Translations under genes and position numbers: made by a program
Notes under the pieces: model-generated
Told to the model about the DNA's origin: nothing
The model's input: only the letters and a program-made list of their open reading frames with translations
Databases searched by the model: none
NCBI RefSeq assembly: GCF_014641555.1
Contig: NZ_BMHY01000005.1
Span: 461,272 to 525,271, forward strand
Direction: 5' to 3'
Length of the DNA: 64,000 nucleotides
Origin: Paenibacillus radicis (ex Gao et al. 2016)
GTDB lineage: Bacteria > Bacillota > Bacilli > Paenibacillales > Paenibacillaceae
In this document: positions 36,267-45,043 of the stretch, piece after piece
Numbering within the stretch: the first letter of the stretch is position 1
Layout: every line of letters begins with the position of its first letter

Positions 36267-36385
36267 TTGCTTATCCTCCTACTCCATGTTTGAATGAAGT
36301 CTATTGTATAGAACAATATAGGGGGTTAATTCATAGTTGTCAAGTTGGAATTAACCCCGTCGGCCCTCAAAGGTGAAAAAAACAA

Positions 36386-36414
36386 TTGTAAAAATGTTCC
36401 GGAAATTTTATAAT
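36386..36414 (+). promoter_or_regulatory. sigma-A promoter of the aldo-keto reductase leader
   Basis: TTGTAA at 36386-36391 and a perfect TATAAT at 36409-36414 with exactly 17 bp between. Transcription should start near 36421, giving a leader of about 160 nt before the gene. A TAGGAAT motif at 36438-36444 lies just inside the transcript. Confidence 0.7.
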
Positions 36415-36463
36415 AGAATTAAATACAAGTAAACATGTAGGAATTATTATAGTATATCGCTCA

Positions 36464-36523
36464 CTGGACGTCCAGAGGCTTTCGTCGCTTGCCCTATCAG
36501 GGTAGCGACGGGAGTCTTTTTTT
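36464..36523 (+). terminator. leader terminator (possible attenuator) before the aldo-keto reductase
   Basis: A 12-bp palindrome CTGGACGTCCAG (36464-36475) is followed by a strong hairpin (CGTCGCT at 36483-36489 pairing with AGCGACG at 36504-36510, plus inner CCCT/AGGG) and a T-run at 36517-36523. It sits between promoter and gene, so either a short RNA of about 100 nt is made or expression of the gene depends on read-through. Confidence 0.65.
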
Positions 36524-36582
36524 AATGAATATTTATTAGGTATCAACTTATCGATTAACGCTTGCATAGGAGAAAGGCAGGG

Positions 36583-37542
36583 ATGGATGTGAAGCAAAGA
36601 ACGATAGGGAGCAGCGGGATGAAGGCATCGGTCATCGGTCTGCGGGCATGGGCAGCGGGGAAATCAGGCTGGAGCGAGACGCAGGAGAAGGAATTTATCG
36701 ATGTGGTAGGCCGAGCGGTTGAGCTTGGCGTTAATTTTTACGATACGGCTCCAACTTATAGCTTTGGCGAATCGGAGCGTGTGCTTGGCAAAGCGTTAAA
36801 GCCGGTACGTGATAAAGTTATCGTGGCGACGAAGCTAGGCCTAGTATGGAATGAACAGCGGGAGCTGCGAATCGATCTGTCGCGTAAAAGCATTTTTCAG
36901 GAAGTGGAGGATAGCTTGCGCAGGCTCGATACCGATTATATTGATTTGTATCAGGTTCACTGGCCCGATCCGAAAGGCGGGACGCCGGTGGAAGAGACCT
37001 TCACAGCGCTAAATGACTTGGTAGCGAGCGGAAAAATCCGTCACATCGGTGTATCCAACTTTTCCGTTCATCAGCTGGTTGCCGCTCAGACCTACGCTCC
37101 CATTGTATCGCTGCAGTCGCCCTTTAATCTATTCCAGCGGCAAGTGGAATACGCAGAGCTGCCTTATTCGGAGCAGCGGCAGGTTGGATTCATTCCTTCC
37201 AGTCCGCTTGCTCAAGGCCAGTTGACCGAGAGCTTTAAAGCAAACAGAAGCTTCATTAATACAGAGGATCATCCGCCGAGCAACCTGAAACGGGACCGTT
37301 ATGATGACAACGGGCAAAAGGTAGAGCTGCTGTCTGGTATTGCATGGTCAATTGGAAAACCAATTAGCCAGCTGGCGATTAATTGGCTGCTGCATCATAA
37401 AGCGATTCCAACGGTATTGACGGGTGCCAAGACCATTGCGCAAATGGAGGACAATGCGGCTGCCGCCGAATGGCAGCTGTCGGAAGATGATGTTAAGCAA
37501 GTGAGCAGGCTGTTCGAGCCCGATTCGTCTTATGTTATCTAA
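36583..37542 (+). CDS. aldo-keto reductase
   Basis: A 319-residue NADPH-dependent oxidoreductase of the (beta/alpha)8 aldo-keto reductase family. The catalytic tetrad is D54 and Y59 (NFYDTAPTYSFGESERVLG), K84 (VATKLG) and H126 (DLYQVHWPDP). The second signature KIRHIGVSNFSVHQL is present. One oddity is GLRAWAAGKSGW where most members read GLGTWAIGG. The ATG at 36583 is preceded by AGGAGA and AAGGCAGGG. The gene lies behind a leader terminator, unlike its paralogue at 53427. Substrate unknown. Confidence 0.85.
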   Translation: MDVKQRTIGSSGMKASVIGLRAWAAGKSGWSETQEKEFIDVVGRAVELGVNFYDTAPTYSFGESERVLGKALKPVRDKVIVATKLGLVWNEQRELRIDLSRKSIFQEVEDSLRRLDTDYIDLYQVHWPDPKGGTPVEETFTALNDLVASGKIRHIGVSNFSVHQLVAAQTYAPIVSLQSPFNLFQRQVEYAELPYSEQRQVGFIPSSPLAQGQLTESFKANRSFINTEDHPPSNLKRDRYDDNGQKVELLSGIAWSIGKPISQLAINWLLHHKAIPTVLTGAKTIAQMEDNAAAAEWQLSEDDVKQVSRLFEPDSSYVI

Positions 37543-37570
37543 ACAGCAGGTGATACGGGAATCGTAAAAA

Positions 37571-37620
37571 AAGGGCTGAAGCGCGGGAACGAGGAGTCCC
37601 TTTGGCTTCAGCCCTTGTCT
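37571..37620. terminator. bidirectional terminator
   Basis: AAGGGCTGAAGC at 37571-37582 pairs with GCTTCAGCCCTT at 37605-37616, between the convergent reductase and LtaS-type genes. An A-run precedes the stem. Confidence 0.8.
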
Positions 37621-37622
37621 TA

Positions 37623-39497
37623 TTAGTTCTTCTTCGGTTCGCGGTCAGGCAGTTGGCTGACATAGCTGTCAGACAGCTTCAGCAGCTCCAGTGCGCGATT
37701 GTACTCATCTTCCGTACCTTCGGTCCCTTTAATACCGTCGCCTGCAAGCGGGTAGTGGGTGCCGTCGGAGTAGCCGCTGCCCGAGAGGAACAGCTCTTGG
37801 CTGCTTACGAATGATCCAGTAGGCAGATAATAACGCTGCGGCAGCAGATTGTACGTGCTGCTATTAAGCAAGTCCTGGCCGAAGTGAATATGATCGTCCA
37901 TCTTGAATCCAAGCAAGTTGGCTACAGTTGGCACGATATCGACTTGACCGCCAAGCTGTTCGAAAGCTTTCGGCTCTTTGTCGGTCACGCCATTCGATGC
38001 TATTACGAGCGGAATGTTGATCATATCGGTATAACCGTAATCACGGCCGTAAATTTCTTTCATTAATTCTTTGTCGGTGCGGTCCAGTGAATAGATTGGC
38101 AAGCCAAGATGATCGCCGTAAAGCACAACAACACTGTTGTCCCAAATGCCGCGTGCTTTCAAATCGTCGATGAACAGGCCAAGCGCATAATCGGCATAGT
38201 TTTGCGCACGAATATAGTCGCCTACAAAGCTGCCGTTATATCGTTCAGGAAGTTCCATTTTGTACTTGCGTGCAGGAATCGTGAACGGGTGATGGGCAGT
38301 CATCGAGATGATCTGCGAGTAGAACGGTGTGCCGCTTTGGCTCATCCGGTCAAGCTCTTCTGCAGTTTTCGAGTATAGCACTTCATCCGAAGCTCCGAAG
38401 AAGACGGAATCATCTTCGCCGAAAAACTTCTTGTCATAATAACGATTGAAGCCCAGCGCTTTGTAAAGCTCGCCGCGGTTCCAGAACTCCACTACGTTCG
38501 TGTGGAAGGTTGCCGAATCGTATCCATGCTCTTCCACCAGCTTAGGCAAGCTAGGCAATTCTTTGCCCGCGTACACTTGCGTAGCCGCTCCGTTTGGCGG
38601 GATGTAATAGGATGAATTGACGATAAACTCGGCATCCGATGTATTGCCTTGTCCAACGCCTTGATAAAAATGCTTAAAGTAATAGTTGTTATTAGCAAGC
38701 TTATTGAAGTTTGGCGTAATTTCCTTGCCGTCAATTTTCAGATTGACGAGGAAGTTCTGGAATGACTCCAACTGAATGATAATAAGATTTTTACCTTTTG
38801 CCGCTTCCCAAAGCTGAGGGTTGGCCGGCTGTTGGAAGGCTTTAAGCTCATTGATCTTCGCTTGTGTAATTTCGGATTTATCTACGAAATCCTGTGTTTT
38901 TTTGGAGAAAATCGTATAGGCTTCATAATTCAGAATGCCCATTTGCTCCGCTTTTACAATTTCATTCATGCTGGCGCGGTTAGGCACAATATTGAACAGG
39001 CACATGGCAAGCGATATGCCGAACAAAGTGGCCACGACGCTTTTGCGAATTTGTCGTTGGCTCGCTTTTTTCCAGTCCTGCGCTTTCTTGCGGCGCATCA
39101 GGAAGTAGCCCATTACGATGATATCGATGAAGACAAGCAAGTAATAAGGATCCATCAGAGAGAACACACTATTGCTGACGGCGGTGACCTGATTCACCTG
39201 ATGCAGGGCTAAGTAAGTCACGATGACCCCGTAGTATTTGTAATACATTAATACGGCGAACAGAATGGCTGTCATCAGAAGGTTGGCGCCTAAGTAGTAG
39301 ACCAGCTTCCGTTTCGTCGCGAACCACTCGATCAAACAGAACACGATTAGCGCAAAGGGCACCTCTTTAAGCAAAGTTGTCCATGAAGGACTCCCGAAAA
39401 CAACCATCCATGCCAAATAGCTTTTCAACAGGACGATTAACGAGAATACAACAATGGGTCTGGTGCTGAACAGCTGTCTTGAAGTAAGACCTGACAC
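37623..39497 (-). CDS. ltaS: lipoteichoic-acid-synthase-family membrane sulfatase-like protein
   Basis: A 624-residue protein with five N-terminal membrane helices (to about residue 180) and an extracellular alkaline-phosphatase/sulfatase-fold domain. The catalytic threonine is T286 in GQGNTSDAEF, with metal-binding E in IIIQLESFQNF and the late GDHLG motif; H in SMTAHHPF completes the site. It would transfer glycerol phosphate from phosphatidylglycerol to build or prime lipoteichoic acid. The start is GTG, with AGGCGG upstream. Paralogues in Bacillales differ in role (polymerase or primase), so LtaS is a family-level name. Confidence 0.85.
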   Translation of the reverse strand: MSGLTSRQLFSTRPIVVFSLIVLLKSYLAWMVVFGSPSWTTLLKEVPFALIVFCLIEWFATKRKLVYYLGANLLMTAILFAVLMYYKYYGVIVTYLALHQVNQVTAVSNSVFSLMDPYYLLVFIDIIVMGYFLMRRKKAQDWKKASQRQIRKSVVATLFGISLAMCLFNIVPNRASMNEIVKAEQMGILNYEAYTIFSKKTQDFVDKSEITQAKINELKAFQQPANPQLWEAAKGKNLIIIQLESFQNFLVNLKIDGKEITPNFNKLANNNYYFKHFYQGVGQGNTSDAEFIVNSSYYIPPNGAATQVYAGKELPSLPKLVEEHGYDSATFHTNVVEFWNRGELYKALGFNRYYDKKFFGEDDSVFFGASDEVLYSKTAEELDRMSQSGTPFYSQIISMTAHHPFTIPARKYKMELPERYNGSFVGDYIRAQNYADYALGLFIDDLKARGIWDNSVVVLYGDHLGLPIYSLDRTDKELMKEIYGRDYGYTDMINIPLVIASNGVTDKEPKAFEQLGGQVDIVPTVANLLGFKMDDHIHFGQDLLNSSTYNLLPQRYYLPTGSFVSSQELFLSGSGYSDGTHYPLAGDGIKGTEGTEDEYNRALELLKLSDSYVSQLPDREPKKN

Positions 39498-39766
39498 GAT
39501 ACCGCCTACCTTTCACAACAAAAACAGGCTGGCGTCGTTCATCAGCCCGTTATTGTTTCCAGTGCTCAATTTACAAATAATTTATTCCTATTATGCTCCT
39601 TTTCATATCCGGATGTCAAAGGCAAAAGTCACCTCGGCCACCATGAAAAAAACCGCGTGGTTGTGCAAAATATGTCGAAAATCCATGACATTAAGCGGCT
39701 CCTCGTTTATAGTAGAGCTAGAGTGTTTTGCTAGTTTACTATATGACTAAACGTAAGGAGTGCATC

Positions 39767-40690
39767 ATGAACCAACGAATGAGAAAAAAACGCAGAAGAA
39801 CGACACTATGGTTTGCTCTCGTATGCGTAATTGCGGTAGCTGCCTTTATGATGATACGTTATGAAAACTCAATTGCCTCCCCTCCCGAGAATACGGCGGA
39901 AGCGACGAATAATCCGGCAACCGAAGCGCCGACAGGGACGCCTGTTCCAACAGATGAGCCTGCTCAGCCATCGGACGAGCCTACGGCTCCTCCGGCGGAA
40001 ACAACGGAGCCGACTCCGACAAACAAACCTACGGAGAAACCGGCGAAGCCAACGAATAAGCCAACCAAGGCGCCGGCCAAAGACGATTCCGGCATCGCGG
40101 TTGTCGCACAGCCGGAGAGCATCGCAGCTCTTGTAAACAAGCAGAACAAGCTGCCGGAAAACTATAAGCCTGCTAATCTCGTTTATCCTGACGTTCCGTT
40201 TACATTTAAGGAGAAGATCGATAAGCGCAAAATGCGCAAGGAAGCGGCAGACGCGCTGGAGGATATGTTCGCAGGGGCTAAGAAGGACAACATCTACTTG
40301 GCTGGCGTATCTGCGTATCGTTCCCATGCCACTCAAAAATCGTTGTTCGAGCGTTATGTGAAAAAAGACGGTCTGGAAAAAGCGAAAACCTATAGCGCCT
40401 TCCCAGGCACGAGTGAGCATGAGACTGGGCTTGCCATCGACGTCTCTGGAAGCGACGGCAAATGCGCCGCATCGGATTGCTTCGGCGGAACGCCTGAAGC
40501 GGAATGGCTGGCCGATCATGCCGCCGAATATGGCTTCATTATCCGTTATCCGGATGGCAAGGAAAGCATTACTGGCTACAAATACGAGCCATGGCACCTC
40601 CGTTATGTAGGGACCGATATTTCTACAGAAATCGCGGAAAAGGGGATCACGCTTGAGGAGTACTTCAATGCGGTTCCAGTCAGCAAATAA
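39767..40690 (+). CDS. VanY-type D-alanyl-D-alanine carboxypeptidase (M15)
   Basis: A 307-residue membrane-anchored cell-wall enzyme. A basic head and one membrane helix (LWFALVCVIAVAAFMMI) are followed by a Pro/Thr-rich spacer with PTNKPTEKPAKPTNKPTKAP repeats, then the M15B catalytic domain. Zinc ligands are H218 and D225 (SEHETGLAIDVS) and H277 (EPWHLRYVG), with SAYRSHATQ as the usual substrate-side motif. It removes the terminal D-Ala from peptidoglycan stem peptides. TAAGGAG lies 6 bases before the ATG at 39767. The 269-bp spacer upstream holds no gene I can support. Confidence 0.88.
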   Translation: MNQRMRKKRRRTTLWFALVCVIAVAAFMMIRYENSIASPPENTAEATNNPATEAPTGTPVPTDEPAQPSDEPTAPPAETTEPTPTNKPTEKPAKPTNKPTKAPAKDDSGIAVVAQPESIAALVNKQNKLPENYKPANLVYPDVPFTFKEKIDKRKMRKEAADALEDMFAGAKKDNIYLAGVSAYRSHATQKSLFERYVKKDGLEKAKTYSAFPGTSEHETGLAIDVSGSDGKCAASDCFGGTPEAEWLADHAAEYGFIIRYPDGKESITGYKYEPWHLRYVGTDISTEIAEKGITLEEYFNAVPVSK

Positions 40691-40704
40691 ATAAGCTGCA
40701 AAAC

Positions 40705-40777
40705 AAATGCGGCGCAGCTGCCTGATGTTAGGGATTGTCCATCCCGACACAGGCGGCCGCGCCGCTTTTTCGCATTT
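40705..40777. terminator. terminator hairpin between VanY and DUF1540 genes
   Basis: AAATGCG pairs with CGCATTT, and inside it GCGGCGC and GCCTG pair with CAGGC and GCGCCGC, with a TTTTT run in the 3' arm. It lies between convergent genes. Confidence 0.65.
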
Positions 40778-40794
40778 TACGTTGAGCTTGCCTT

Positions 40795-40950
40795 TTACAA
40801 CTTTGATTCGAATGTTTTGCAGTCTGTTTCTTCTGAGTTGCTCGCTTGTTTGCCGCGGTTGCTTACCACATAGATCGAGGAAGCGCCGCAATGATTGCCT
40901 GCAGCCCAGAACTTGCAGGAATTGACTTCGCAAAGCACATCTTTTGCCAT
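40795..40950 (-). CDS. DUF1540 small cysteine-rich protein
   Basis: A 51-residue protein beginning MAKDVLCEVNSCKFWAAGNH, then CGASSIYVVSN and the C-terminal TDCKTFESKL. The cysteine pattern CxVNxCxxWxxGNxC...TxCxTF is diagnostic of DUF1540, small proteins common in spore-forming Firmicutes and probably metal-binding. The ribosome binding site AGGAGGTGA lies 7 bases before the ATG, which makes this a convincing real gene despite its size. No function is known. Confidence 0.88.
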   Translation of the reverse strand: MAKDVLCEVNSCKFWAAGNHCGASSIYVVSNRGKQASNSEETDCKTFESKL

Positions 40951-41042
40951 GGTCCCATCACCTCCTCCGTTTATAGGATAGACAAGGTAAGGAGCGTTTT
41001 ATACTTGCCCCGTACGGGATGGGATATGGCATGAAGGCGATG

Positions 41043-42359
41043 CTAATCCATTTCGTAGATTGAGCCGGATTTGCTTGCGTACAATTCGGCGTAGACCTTT
41101 TCAGCATAAGCATCGGTCATGCCGGAAATATAGTCGGCAACGAAGCGAGGCCAACTCCAATGCTGCTTGTGGTGGTCATAGCTGGCTACCCAGTCAGGCG
41201 GCAGAATCAATCGGCCGTAGTCGGGAACTCTAAAGCTATCCCACAGCCGGCGAATCATAATTTCGCTGCGTTTTTGCAGACGCTGTACACGGAAGTCTTT
41301 AATGAGAGTCACCCAAGCCAGCTTCTTCAATATTTCCATCGTGCGCAGCATCTGCAGATCCTGATGACCGCTTTCGACGAAGGTTACCTTCTTCCACCCT
41401 TTGGATGGAGCGTCGATAATGCCCACTTTACCGGCAAACACGCTTACCCATCTGGCTTTCATCTCCCGGCGTGTGCGAGACGATTCATGGTCGTATTGGG
41501 CGTATAGCTCCTCCCATTGCTGCAGATAGTCCGCTAACACCTGCTTGACCATCGCAGGGATATCAACTTGATCCCAGCCAACCTCCATGTTGCCCTGGTC
41601 TTCGACGATTTCTTGTACGAGATTGTCAATGAGGCGGCTGTCTTCGAAAAACGTCCGGTTCATCTGAATTTTACCTGCGCGAATGCCGTCCTCAATATCA
41701 TGGGTAGAGTAGGCAATGTCATCGCATAAGTCCATAAGCTGAGCTTCCAGTGTGGTGCAGCCCTCCGGCATTTGCCAAGCATCCCGGAGATGCTTGATCT
41801 CATGCCATTCCGAGGCGTATAATCCCTTCAATCTGCCGGGTTCATCCAGCGAATACGGGTATTTATTCGTGGCCAGCAGCGTAGCGGCTGTCAGATCCAG
41901 TCCGCTTCCGCTGCCGGCCCTTTTTTCTAAAAACATTAAGATACGAAAGTTTTGCGCATTGCCCTCATAGGCGAGCCCGTGCTCTTCCATTAACAGCCGA
42001 TTGAGCACTTCTTCACCTTTATGACCGAAAGGGGGATGCCCGAGGTCATGAGCCAGCGCCGCGATCTCGACGACAGACGGGTCCAGAACGAGACCGGGAT
42101 GTTCTTTTTTGGACAGAAACTCATATTGATTGCCTAGTCTTCTGGCGACCTCGCGAGCGATTTGCGACACCTCAAGCGAATGCGTCAGCCGAGTCCGGTA
42201 ATAGTCGCCCGAGCCAGCGCCGAATACTTGTGTTTTTCCTTGCAGCCGGCGAAAAGCGGGTGATTGAATGAGCCGTGCGTAATCCCTCTCGTACTCGTCG
42301 CGTTCCTCGCTGAAGGTGCTGAGCACAGGCTCATCGATGCGTAGTTTGCGTAAATCCAT
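41043..42359 (-). CDS. dgt: deoxyguanosinetriphosphate triphosphohydrolase-like HD protein
   Basis: A 438-residue cytoplasmic HD-domain phosphohydrolase that would split dGTP (or other dNTPs) into the nucleoside and triphosphate. The entry motif is FRRLQGKTQVFGAGSGDYYRTRLTHSLEVSQIAR (H60), the HD pair is H104-D105 in ALAHDLGHPPFGHKGEE, and a later Asp ligand lies in LMDLCDDIAYSTHDIEDG. The start at 42359 (MDLRKLR) follows GGGAGG; the frame extends further upstream without a plausible start. Dgt-type enzymes regulate nucleotide pools. It is a stand-alone gene. Confidence 0.87.
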   Translation of the reverse strand: MDLRKLRIDEPVLSTFSEERDEYERDYARLIQSPAFRRLQGKTQVFGAGSGDYYRTRLTHSLEVSQIAREVARRLGNQYEFLSKKEHPGLVLDPSVVEIAALAHDLGHPPFGHKGEEVLNRLLMEEHGLAYEGNAQNFRILMFLEKRAGSGSGLDLTAATLLATNKYPYSLDEPGRLKGLYASEWHEIKHLRDAWQMPEGCTTLEAQLMDLCDDIAYSTHDIEDGIRAGKIQMNRTFFEDSRLIDNLVQEIVEDQGNMEVGWDQVDIPAMVKQVLADYLQQWEELYAQYDHESSRTRREMKARWVSVFAGKVGIIDAPSKGWKKVTFVESGHQDLQMLRTMEILKKLAWVTLIKDFRVQRLQKRSEIMIRRLWDSFRVPDYGRLILPPDWVASYDHHKQHWSWPRFVADYISGMTDAYAEKVYAELYASKSGSIYEMD

Positions 42360-42619
42360 AGTTGGCTCCCTCCCAGCCGATCCGCCGCATGGGAAGCAGC
42401 GTAATCCGATTCTCTTTTTGAAAATTGTAGCACATTTTTCATGCTTGTCGCATGTAATAATCAAGTCATGGCAGACAAGTTGTCATTAGCTAGGAAAAAT
42501 TGGTTATTTTGAAGAGGGATGAGCCGTATACTTCGTTCATTTGAACATCCCCCGCCCATCTAGTATGATTTATACGAGCTTCTATCAGCGGGCTACTATT
42601 AGTGAGGGGTATTATTTCC

Positions 42620-44065
42620 ATGAATATTCAGGATATTTTCTCGATCTTCACCCTGTTGAATATATTTTTGGCGATAACCGTCATTTTTCTGGAGCGTCGG
42701 AACGCCAGCTCAACCTGGGCCTGGCTGATGATTTTGTACTTCATTCCGGTTATCGGTTTCATTCTGTATTTGATTCTTGGCCAGAAGCTGCGTAAGCGAA
42801 AGCTGAACAAGCTGCTTCGGGACAGTCAACGGATTATTGAAGATACAGTGGAGGGACAAAAACTTCAACTGGAGCAGCGTGACTTCGCTTTTCATGATCC
42901 GGGAATGTCGGCTTACCGCGACATGATATTAATGAATCTGGTCGGTAGCTATTCGCTGTATACGCAGAACAACAGCGTCCAGATTTATACCGATGGCAAC
43001 AGTAAATTCGATGCTTTGCTTCGCGATATTGAGTCCGCACAGCATCATATTCACCTTGTCTATTATATTGTGCGCAATGACGAGATCGGCAATCGGCTGC
43101 TGGATGCACTGATTGAGAAGGTCAAGCAGGGCGTGGAGGTCCGTTTTCTGTATGACCATATTGGCAGCAAGGGATTGCCTAGGAAATTTTTCGCGAAGCT
43201 TACCGGAGTAGGCGGGCATGCGGCGGCCTTTTTCCCTTCTCGAATTCCTTATTTGAATATGAAGCTGAATTACCGAAATCACCGTAAGCTGGTCATTATA
43301 GACGGTTTCACGGGGTATATTGGCGGCTTCAATATCGGGGATGAATATTTGGGTCGGAGCAAATATTTCGGAGAATGGCGGGATACGCATTTGCGTGTGA
43401 AAGGGCAGGCCGTGCAGCAGATGCAAGCTCAGTTTCTGATGGACTGGAACATGGCGTCCAAAGGGATGATCGATCTGAATGAGCGTTATTTTCCAAGGTT
43501 CAAGCCTGGCGATGGCGGAATCGGGATGCAGGTCGTAGCCAGCGGGCCTGATTCGGAATACCAGCAAATTAAAGACGCCTACATTAAAATGATCTATTCA
43601 GCCAAAGAAAGCGTCAGCTTACAAACGCCGTATTTCGTGCCGGACGAGAGCTTAATGACGGCGCTCAAGATCGCCGCTCTTTCAGGGGTAGAAGTAAAGG
43701 TGATGCTTCCTAGCAAACAGGATCACTTCTTCGTCTACTGGGCGACTCACTCCTACGTTAGCGAACTGCTTGCAGGCGGGGCAAAGTGTTACTTGTACGA
43801 AAAAGGCTTTCTGCATGCGAAGACGCTCGTCATCGACGGTCAGGTCGCATCGGTCGGTACTGCGAATATCGATATTCGCAGCTTTAAACTGAATTTCGAG
43901 ATGAACGCGTTTCTGTATGACAGCACAACCGCTGCTGAGCTGCAGCGTATTTTCGAAGAGGACTTGTTGTATTGCGAGGAACTGACGATTGAGAAGTACA
44001 GCAAGCGTCCGCTGATGAACCGATTCAAAGAGTCGATCAGCCGTCTGCTATCGCCGATACTGTAA
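42620..44065 (+). CDS. cls: cardiolipin synthase
   Basis: A 481-residue membrane enzyme that joins two phosphatidylglycerol molecules into cardiolipin. Two N-terminal helices (IFSIFTLLNIFLAITVIFL and LMILYFIPVIGFILYLILG) precede two phospholipase D motifs: HRKLVIIDGFTGYIGGFNIGDEY (H221) and HAKTLVIDGQVASVGTANID (H399). Full length for the ClsA type. GAGGGG precedes the ATG at 42620 by about 10 bases. It is monocistronic with its own terminator. Confidence 0.92.
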   Translation: MNIQDIFSIFTLLNIFLAITVIFLERRNASSTWAWLMILYFIPVIGFILYLILGQKLRKRKLNKLLRDSQRIIEDTVEGQKLQLEQRDFAFHDPGMSAYRDMILMNLVGSYSLYTQNNSVQIYTDGNSKFDALLRDIESAQHHIHLVYYIVRNDEIGNRLLDALIEKVKQGVEVRFLYDHIGSKGLPRKFFAKLTGVGGHAAAFFPSRIPYLNMKLNYRNHRKLVIIDGFTGYIGGFNIGDEYLGRSKYFGEWRDTHLRVKGQAVQQMQAQFLMDWNMASKGMIDLNERYFPRFKPGDGGIGMQVVASGPDSEYQQIKDAYIKMIYSAKESVSLQTPYFVPDESLMTALKIAALSGVEVKVMLPSKQDHFFVYWATHSYVSELLAGGAKCYLYEKGFLHAKTLVIDGQVASVGTANIDIRSFKLNFEMNAFLYDSTTAAELQRIFEEDLLYCEELTIEKYSKRPLMNRFKESISRLLSPIL

Positions 44066-44074
44066 CCAACACAA

Positions 44075-44113
44075 AAAGGGATTCCGCTTATCCATGATAA
44101 CCGGAATCCCTTT
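44075..44113 (+). terminator. terminator of cls
   Basis: AAAGGGATTCCG at 44075-44086 pairs with CGGAATCCCTTT at 44102-44113 over a 15-base loop. Confidence 0.75.
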
Positions 44114-44511
44114 ACCTTTCGGCAAAGCTGCTATTCAATTGACTTTAACACTCCATTCTACAACTTGCGTTGCTCAGATTTGCTCGAACAATTGGGTAAG
44201 TACTGCTTATTATCGTCGTTTCAGATTTTGAAAAATGAATGTTTCACCTTGCCATTAGCCGGGTTCCCCGCATGCCTCCATTTTCGGAAATTCGATAAAC
44301 TCCTTTCCCTATTCGTTAGACATGCTTCGCTAACTTACTCCAATGGACTATCCCCTCTCGTTTGGGTTGCCTTCATAATAACCTATTATTATAATTTTGT
44401 AAATATTCAGATAATTCAATAAAAGGCTTTTTGCGTAAAATGATTCCTTAGCTCTAGACTAATCTATTTTTCGTCATACTAAAGTATGAAATAGTTCACA
44501 GTTTAATAGGA

Positions 44512-44567
44512 GGCAGGCGGCAGGCGGCAGGCGGCAAGTGGCAAGTGGCAAGTGACAAGTGACAAGA
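44512..44567. repeat. array of eight 7-bp tandem units
   Basis: Units read GGCAGGC x3, GGCAAGT x3, GACAAGT and GACAAGA, head to tail. It lies in the otherwise featureless spacer 44114-44612 upstream of the Fur-family regulator. Seven is not a multiple of three and no reading frame uses it. The array could change length by slippage and so alter the distance to upstream elements. Confidence 0.85.
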
Positions 44568-44592
44568 GAGAGGGGGGAGTTAGTAACCGCGG

Positions 44593-44633
44593 TTGACGCA
44601 TAAGCTGCTACAGATTTATACTTAGTCTAAATC
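44593..44633 (+). promoter_or_regulatory. promoter with Per-like operator before the Fur-family regulator
   Basis: TTGACG at 44593-44598 and TTATAC at 44616-44621 are 17 bp apart. A 21-bp near-palindrome spans 44613-44633, beginning GATTTA and ending TAAATC with AGTC inside, and covers the -10 region. Nearly the same element occurs before the catalase gene at 46045-46065. Autoregulation by the Fur-family protein is the natural inference. Confidence 0.65.
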
Positions 44634-44656
44634 AAAATATAAGGAATGAATAGAAG

Positions 44657-45043
44657 ATGTCCAAAATAAATTTAACTATACAGCGCAAAGCCATTCTCGA
44701 AGTGATTCAGCAATCGCATGATCATCCGACGGCAGCAGATATTATGGAGCGTCTTCGCGAAGAAGGGCGCAGCTTTGCTTATGGCACGATCTACAATTCG
44801 CTTCGCTATTTGACCGATGCGGGTATGATCAGAGAGCTCAAGCTGGGCGAGACGGCATCCCGCTATGATGCCCGGACGGATGAACATCAGCATATTGTAT
44901 GCAAAAGCTGCGGTCGCGTAGAGGAAGTGCTGACGGAATTGCCGGCGGAATGGGTGAGCCGTGTGGCTGAGGAAACAAAATTTAAAGTTTTGCATGCCGA
45001 TGTCGTACTCGAAGGGATGTGTGAATCATGCGCCAGCCAATAA
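44657..45043 (+). CDS. Fur/PerR-family metalloregulator
   Basis: A 128-residue regulator with a winged-helix DNA-binding half (HPTAADIMERL, AYGTIYNSLRYLTDAGMIREL) and a dimerisation half. Structural zinc cysteines are C82/C85 and C122/C125. Counterparts of the PerR metal site are H23, D71, H77 and H79, but the residue matching PerR Asp104 is Glu (E90 in CGRVEE), as in Fur proteins. In other families this Asp/Glu choice strongly affects peroxide sensitivity. The catalase gene with the same operator lies 1 kb downstream, so peroxide control is likely. It overlaps the next regulator gene by 16 nt. Confidence 0.87.
   Translation: MSKINLTIQRKAILEVIQQSHDHPTAADIMERLREEGRSFAYGTIYNSLRYLTDAGMIRELKLGETASRYDARTDEHQHIVCKSCGRVEEVLTELPAEWVSRVAEETKFKVLHADVVLEGMCESCASQ

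Noticed and set aside
39869-40933. Long Arg-rich minus-strand frame across VanY and the DUF1540 gene
   Set aside because: It overlaps two supported genes in another frame; the Arg-rich repeats mirror the Pro/Thr linker codons.
44165-44422. 85-residue open frame in the spacer after cls
   Set aside because: No ribosome binding site, no recognisable domain and a composition unlike the neighbours.
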